Source: an uncultured Clostridia bacterium (GTDB taxonomy: Bacteria > Bacillota > Clostridia > Christensenellales > Borkfalkiaceae). From it: a stretch of DNA of 11,597 nt. The stretch covers positions 1 through 11,597 of the forward strand of contig CAMNIW010000024.1 of assembly GCA_946540675.1 (NCBI GenBank). The letters are read 5' to 3'. The notes under the pieces were generated by a model. That model was not told the origin of the DNA. It made no database searches and saw only the letters and a program-made list of their open reading frames with translations. Below, one piece after another: positions 7,958-11,597 of this stretch (positions within the stretch are counted from its first letter, which is position 1; each line of letters begins with the position of its first letter). The translations under genes were made by a program, and so were the position numbers.

Positions 7958-8841
7958 TATCCTTTTATACCTCCTTCGGTGAGATTGCCCATGATACGAT
8001 TTCTGAACACGACGAAAATCGTAAATACGGGAATAAATATAATAACACCGGACGCGATTTGCGCGGGAACGTTATTGATTTGCATATCGTTTAAGTAGTG
8101 ATATAACCCGCGGGCCGCCGTAGGATAATCCGGTAGTAACAACCACGGCGTTTGATAATCGTTCCAAAACTGCACGAACAGTAAGATAAATACCGTAAGC
8201 GACAAGCTTGCCACTAATGGCAACATAATCTTCATAAACACAAGGAAATGTGACGCGCCGTCGATAAACGCCGATTCGGCGTATTCCCACGAGATCGCTT
8301 CAAACGCCGCGTAAAAAATCAAGAAATATGCGTTACAAAAAGTGACGCGCTGCACGAAAATACCAATCCAGGTATTATGCAAGTTTACGTTTTTCAGCAA
8401 TTCCAAAAGCGAAGGCATCGTCCCCACCACGGGAATAATTATCGTAACGATGACCACGTTCCGCAATATCGTACTGATAACGCTTTTATATCTCGCGCAA
8501 CAATACGCCACCGCCGCGGTGAAAAACGTTTGGATCAACGCTCCGCCCCCGGCATATAAAACGGAATTACCGAACATCGTCAACAATCCGACCGTTACTT
8601 TTGCCTTGCCTTTGTAATAGGAAGATTTCAAAGAATCGAAAACGTATTTATAATTGCCGAAATCAAATTCCGTAAATACGCCTAAGGGGTTTGCTCTAAA
8701 ATTATTATGCGTCCTGAAAGAAGAAAGAAACGCCCATATAAACAAGCCCGCTATAATCAGACTGTAAACGGCCAACACGACAAATATAACGATCTCATAC
8801 GCGGTATGTTTTCTTTTTTTATTGAATAAACTCTTATTCAT
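7957..8841 (-). CDS. ABC sugar importer permease, LacG/UgpE/MalG type
   Basis: 294 residues from the chosen ATG (MNKSLFNKKRKHTAYE). There are six hydrophobic segments at about 17-40, 92-116, 127-147, 158-179, 210-228 and 262-280. The cytoplasmic EAA loop, which docks the ATPase, reads A-E-S-A-F-I-D-G-A-S at about 188-197, with I-M-L-P following near 205-208. The ending L-T-E-G-G-I-K-G is typical of this subfamily (usually G-G-x-K-G). Together with the upstream permease it forms the membrane channel of a carbohydrate ABC importer. The frame stays open upstream to a GTG at 8853 that would overlap the previous stop (GTGA), but nothing like a ribosome binding site precedes that GTG, whereas GAGGTG lies 4 nt before the ATG at 8841, so I prefer the ATG. 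Its stop TAA shares a base with the giant protein's ATG. The family call is firm; the substrate is unknown. Confidence 0.93.
   Translation of the reverse strand: MNKSLFNKKRKHTAYEIVIFVVLAVYSLIIAGLFIWAFLSSFRTHNNFRANPLGVFTEFDFGNYKYVFDSLKSSYYKGKAKVTVGLLTMFGNSVLYAGGGALIQTFFTAAVAYCCARYKSVISTILRNVVIVTIIIPVVGTMPSLLELLKNVNLHNTWIGIFVQRVTFCNAYFLIFYAAFEAISWEYAESAFIDGASHFLVFMKIMLPLVASLSLTVFILLFVQFWNDYQTPWLLLPDYPTAARGLYHYLNDMQINNVPAQIASGVIIFIPVFTIFVVFRNRIMGNLTEGGIKG
7969..7975 (-). promoter_or_regulatory. Ribosome binding site of the giant secreted protein
   Basis: AGGAGGT on the transcribed strand lies inside the last codons of the permease gene, 11 nt before the ATG at 7957 and 14 nt before a second in-frame ATG at 7954. 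A weaker AAAGG (7961-7965) is only 3 nt before the first ATG and 6 nt before the second. Either Met could be used, and the difference is one residue. The stop/start overlap TAATG suggests ribosomes terminating the permease reinitiate here. Confidence 0.6.
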
Positions 8842-8845
8842 ACCC

Positions 8846-8851
8846 CACCTC
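8846..8851 (-). promoter_or_regulatory. Ribosome binding site deciding the MalG-type permease start
   Basis: GAGGTG, matching the anti-Shine-Dalgarno sequence well, overlaps the stop codon of the preceding permease and lies 4 nt before the ATG at 8841. The alternative GTG at 8853 is preceded by a GC-rich stretch (GTTGGGGCCGTCGGATCG) with no correctly placed purine-rich site. This supports the shorter protein. Confidence 0.65.
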
Positions 8852-9758
8852 ACCGATCCGACGGCCCCAACTTGTTCATCAGGTAACGGGCAAATATCGT
8901 TACGGGCGCAATCACAACCGTCGCCAATAAACCAAACGCCGAACAGTAAGCGTATTTGATCTCCGATTCGGCTCCCCCGTCGAAAATGCTGACGAAAATA
9001 TGATACCCTACCGTTCGCATTGTGTTGCTCGCCTCATTGCCGTACATGGCTTGCAGATTGGCTTGGTTTGTCGCCAACCCCGCCATGGCGATAACGATCA
9101 TTTCCACGATCGTGCCCCATATTGATGGCAATACGATACTCCGGAATGTCCTGAATTCCGAAGCGCCGTCAATGCAAGCCGCTTCCATAACAGAGACCGA
9201 CGTCTGCGACATTGAATTCAAAAACAGTAAAATGTTCGCGGAAAAACCGCCGATAATATGCAACATAAGCATAATCGGCAAAGCCGTTTCATCCTTTCGG
9301 ATCAAACTGATTTCCGGCTGAATAATAATTTTATCTAAAATTTCATTGACAAACGTTCTGTAAAAGATGACAAGTACCATTGAACAAACGATACTCGGCA
9401 TAAAGATCGTCACTTTGAAAAAAGTGTGCGCGGTATACTTTTTGACTATGTAATAAGCAAACAACAACGTCAACGGTATGACGATGAAAAGCGTTGCGGC
9501 AAAATAAATCAATGAGTTTTTTACCAGATAGCCAAGCACTTCCGAATCCTGAAAAATTTTCGCAAAATTCGCAAATCCTACCCAGGTAATCTGCTTTTCA
9601 TAATTAACGACGGAATATTCTTTGAAAGCCATCAAAACATTGTTGATATTCACGCCAATGAAGAAGACAAGGTAATTCAATATCGGCAATATTACGATTC
9701 CCCAATAAAAGAACGTTCCTTTTTGCTTCATCTTTGATAAAAAGCTCGTTTTATTCAT
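8850..9758 (-). CDS. ABC sugar importer permease, LacF/UgpA type
   Basis: 302 residues from the chosen ATG (MNKTSFLSKMKQKG). Six hydrophobic segments lie at about 17-37, 79-103, 114-134, 161-181, 213-231 and 271-291. The EAA loop is complete and canonical: M-E-A-A-C-I-D-G-A-S at about 191-200, with I-V-L-P following near 208-211, as expected for the ATPase-docking site of sugar-type ABC importers. N-terminal to it, V-G-F-A-N-F near 60-65 is the usual periplasmic-side W/V-G-x-x-N-F signature of this subfamily. The frame is open further upstream to a TTG at 9821, which would overlap the solute-binding gene by 25 nt and add 21 charged residues unlike family members. GAGGA at 9767-9771, 8 nt before the ATG at 9758, decides for the shorter form. 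It is the partner of the following permease. No ATPase gene is in the window. Confidence 0.93.
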   Translation of the reverse strand: MNKTSFLSKMKQKGTFFYWGIVILPILNYLVFFIGVNINNVLMAFKEYSVVNYEKQITWVGFANFAKIFQDSEVLGYLVKNSLIYFAATLFIVIPLTLLFAYYIVKKYTAHTFFKVTIFMPSIVCSMVLVIFYRTFVNEILDKIIIQPEISLIRKDETALPIMLMLHIIGGFSANILLFLNSMSQTSVSVMEAACIDGASEFRTFRSIVLPSIWGTIVEMIVIAMAGLATNQANLQAMYGNEASNTMRTVGYHIFVSIFDGGAESEIKYAYCSAFGLLATVVIAPVTIFARYLMNKLGPSDR

Positions 9759-9766
9759 AAAATCCG

Positions 9767-9771
9767 TCCTC
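9767..9771 (-). promoter_or_regulatory. Ribosome binding site deciding the LacF-type permease start
   Basis: GAGGA lies 8 nt before the ATG at 9758, near-ideal spacing. The competing TTG at 9821 has only AAAGGGAA directly abutting it and would create an N-terminal extension (MERQERELKTSEIPITTRTD) not expected in this family. Confidence 0.65.
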
Positions 9772-9777
9772 GTAGTT

Positions 9778-9792
9778 ATCGGTATTTCCGAT
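9778..9792 (-). repeat. Perfect small hairpin between binding-protein and permease genes
   Basis: ATCGG and CCGAT form a perfect 5-bp inverted repeat around a 5-nt loop. It sits in the 38-nt spacer just after the solute-binding gene's stop (9799-9797) and upstream of the permease ribosome binding site. It has no U-run, so it is not a terminator. In other ABC importer operons a structure at this position protects the 3' end of the binding-protein mRNA and lets that protein be made in excess over the permeases. That role here is inference, and a 5-bp stem may be chance. Confidence 0.35.
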
Positions 9793-9796
9793 GTCT

Positions 9797-11533
9797 TCAG
9801 CTCTCGCTCCTGACGTTCCAATTCCCTTTAATATAGTTATAACTTTCCGTGAAAAGCGACGCGGGCGTCAAGGTTTTGTCCGCATACATACGTTCAAAAG
9901 GATTGCTGCCTTTCGTCGTATTGTAACCCCAAGTCAAATAATCCAACAAACTCTTATTCTTCTGAGCCTCAACCGACTTCGGCATCCATTCTACCCATTC
10001 GGTGTTGTCGGAACGGGATACTTCGTAAACGTTCTTGCCGTAATAACTCATCTTACCAAGCGTTTCTTCCGTCAACTCATAGTCCATTGCGCGCAACATA
10101 TCCGTATGCGCGGAGAAAGTATTCATCGCTTTATCCGATTGTAAATAACGCATAAACGCCTTCGCGATGGGGATCGCATATTCGTCGCAATAATTGTTGA
10201 TAAACATCAACGATTCGCGTTCGGAAATCTTCGTATTCTTTTGTCCCAACTGACTGCCATCCGCTTTTGGCAGCGGCATAATACCGAATTTATGAGCCTG
10301 ACGATCGGATTCGGAACCGTAGGCGGGCCGCGCTTCGTTGTGCCACCAAGTACCTTCTACCAGCATCGCAATAGGACGGTAATCAAATTCCTTCATCTTT
10401 GCGCTGTTAATGAAATAATCCTGCGCGTCAAGATAATTTACCGTAAACGAACCCGTATAATAATCGGAATCCATAATCATTTTCGCAAAACGAAGCGCGT
10501 CGTATTTACCCTTTTGGGCGTGAAGCATATACGCCGTTTCAGGCGTGATCTGCGTTTTGCTTAACATTTTGGGAGTCACGCCGTCCGCTTCGTACTGAAC
10601 GTTTCCGTTTTGATCAAGGTCGAGCAAAGTTTCGGATTCACCCCTGAACGTAAACGCAAGTTCGTATTCCTTTGCGCCGACGTTATTCGCCCAGACTTCG
10701 TTTGCAAAACAGGTCAAATAACTGGTTGCCGTACCGTTCCAGATAAAAGGAATTACGCCGTCGTATTCCATAACCGTAAGCAACGCCCGGAAATCGTCGT
10801 ACGTCGCGGGAAGCCCGTCGTCCAAGGAATAATTGACGCCGTTAACGGTTCCGCTAGCGTTATCGGGACCTTTCGCTCTCGGATCGGTCGCACTGTTTAC
10901 AAACAATTCTATTACTTTGTCGTAATCCTTCAGGTCCTCTTCAGTCCAACCCTCCGCCGTTTTCCCTTCCGCGAAATAATAGCAGTTTTCTTCAAAAAGT
11001 TTTACGTTATATTGCAAGTTCATCGAACTTTCAAAGAAGGGGATCGCGTAATATTTCGGCGCAGTTTCTGTTCCGACGTTGTAATATTGCTTTCTTCTGT
11101 CGGAAATTTTAGACGCGATCGACACGTTTTCTTCCGTATCGTTATCGATCAAAGCCGCGTCACAAACCACGTCGGTAATGTCCATCATCGCGTTGTTGGC
11201 GACAAATTGACTGTAATTCGTGTTGACAAGAATGTATACTTGATTGGGATCGCTTTTTACATTATTTACGGCAATAATAGATTTTTCAAAGTCTTTTACA
11301 ACCTCTACGCCCTTTTTCCCTTCTTCAAAAGAAACTTCCGCGTAATCCGCCTCAAAGTCCGCAATCAACTCGTCGATCCAGGCACGCCCCGCACCGCCAT
11401 TATAATATTTAACAAACAGTTGTGATTTGCTTGTGTCAAATTCCTGTACTTCTTTGTCGCAACCCACCGTCGCGAACGTACTGCCAAAAGCGGCAAAACA
11501 AAGCAATAACGCCATCCATTTTTTCCCTTTCAT
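9797..11533 (-). CDS. Extracellular solute-binding lipoprotein of a carbohydrate ABC importer (family 1 type)
   Basis: 578 residues. Signal MKGKKWMALLLCFAAFGSTF, lipobox T-V-G-C with Cys25 lipidated, so the mature protein is anchored outside the membrane to hand sugar to the permeases encoded next. The first lobe starts near 38 (LFVKYYNGGAGRAWIDELIADF), typical of family 1 binding proteins. Y-A-I-P-F at 162-166 and E-Y-D-G-V-I-P-F-I-W-N-G-T at 256-268 are recognisable hinge and pocket regions, and L-V-E-G-T-W-W-H-N-E at 391-400 supplies paired Trp likely to stack on sugar rings. The C-terminal lobe includes AFMRYLQSDKAM near 459-470. At 578 residues it is well over the usual 400-450, with extra segments at about 185-245 and 295-335. 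D-L-D-Q-N-G-N-V in the latter resembles an incomplete EF-hand-like calcium loop, as known in the alginate-binding AlgQ proteins; the acidic residue falls one position early. The ribosome binding site TAAGGAGA (11541-11548) is 7 nt before the ATG. The class is firm; the ligand is unknown, possibly a large oligosaccharide. Confidence 0.93.
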   Translation of the reverse strand: MKGKKWMALLLCFAAFGSTFATVGCDKEVQEFDTSKSQLFVKYYNGGAGRAWIDELIADFEADYAEVSFEEGKKGVEVVKDFEKSIIAVNNVKSDPNQVYILVNTNYSQFVANNAMMDITDVVCDAALIDNDTEENVSIASKISDRRKQYYNVGTETAPKYYAIPFFESSMNLQYNVKLFEENCYYFAEGKTAEGWTEEDLKDYDKVIELFVNSATDPRAKGPDNASGTVNGVNYSLDDGLPATYDDFRALLTVMEYDGVIPFIWNGTATSYLTCFANEVWANNVGAKEYELAFTFRGESETLLDLDQNGNVQYEADGVTPKMLSKTQITPETAYMLHAQKGKYDALRFAKMIMDSDYYTGSFTVNYLDAQDYFINSAKMKEFDYRPIAMLVEGTWWHNEARPAYGSESDRQAHKFGIMPLPKADGSQLGQKNTKISERESLMFINNYCDEYAIPIAKAFMRYLQSDKAMNTFSAHTDMLRAMDYELTEETLGKMSYYGKNVYEVSRSDNTEWVEWMPKSVEAQKNKSLLDYLTWGYNTTKGSNPFERMYADKTLTPASLFTESYNYIKGNWNVRSES

Positions 11534-11562
11534 TTTCTTATCTCCTTATATCCTTTTTATGG

Positions 11563-11597
11563 TTATTTACTTTTTAGCGCATTCATATATTCCAAGA
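11563..11597 (-). CDS. Possible last codons of an upstream gene
   Basis: Reading leftward from the right edge, one frame gives L-E-Y-M-N-A-L-K-S-K and then TAA at 11565-11563, 29 nt before the solute-binding gene's ATG. The composition suits a helical C-terminus and the spacing suits an operon neighbour. A second frame also ends nearby (L-G-I-Y-E-C-A-K-K, TAA at 11569-11567), so the frame is not proven. If neither is coding, this stretch would be leader sequence, but I see no convincing promoter in it. Confidence 0.35.
   Translation of the reverse strand, partial: LEYMNALKSK

Noticed and set aside
10610..11425. Plus-strand open frame (271 codons) opposite the solute-binding gene
   Set aside because: Same antisense-shadow character (basic, Phe/Arg/Val-rich, no recognisable motif). 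The minus strand there encodes a clear binding protein.
1..11597. tRNA, rRNA, CRISPR array, insertion sequence or attachment site
   Set aside because: Coding sequence covers almost the whole window. I saw no regularly spaced direct repeats, transposase motifs, terminal inverted repeats or tRNA-like folds.

Overview
The window is one strand-coherent block: every gene I can support lies on the minus strand and reads from the right edge to the left edge. Spacers are short (overlap to about 38 nt, with one of 103 nt), nearly every start has a good purine-rich ribosome binding site, and I see no convincing terminator or promoter. It looks like the interior of a single long operon whose ends lie outside the window. 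The proteins carry lipoprotein signal peptides (Lys/Arg-rich start, hydrophobic stretch, lipobox Cys), Sec signals, AGGAGG-type ribosome binding sites and sugar-ABC components without a local ATPase. This suggests a Gram-positive-type Bacillota/Clostridia, perhaps an uncultured gut lineage such as Christensenellales relatives; that placement is inference from style, not from a marker gene.

In transcription order: (i) a few codons of an upstream gene may end at 11563; (ii) an unusually long (578 aa) lipoprotein of the family 1 extracellular solute-binding class, 11533-9797; (iii) a LacF/UgpA-type permease, 9758-8850; (iv) a LacG/UgpE/MalG-type permease, 8841-7957; (v) a 1423-aa secreted protein, 7957-3686, whose start overlaps the permease stop as TAATG; (vi) a 641-aa DUF4838-type lipoprotein related to glycoside-hydrolase-like proteins, 3671-1746; (vii) a 484-aa lipoprotein with two bacterial Ig-like (BIG2) domains and a GLUG/beta-helix-like C-terminal part, 1642-188; (viii) the N-terminus of a further lipoprotein, 155-1, cut by the window edge.

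Taken together this reads as a cell-surface glycan capture and uptake locus. Secreted or membrane-tethered beta-rich proteins and a DUF4838 putative hydrolase would bind or process a polymer outside the cell, the solute-binding lipoprotein would pick up the released oligosaccharide, and the two permeases would import it using an ATPase encoded elsewhere (MsmX-like sharing is well known in Bacillota). The substrate cannot be read from the sequence. The least familiar element is the giant protein: by eye it alternates three large beta-sandwich-like modules with runs of three, three and two Ig-like modules. Its translational linkage to the importer makes it the best candidate for an undescribed component.
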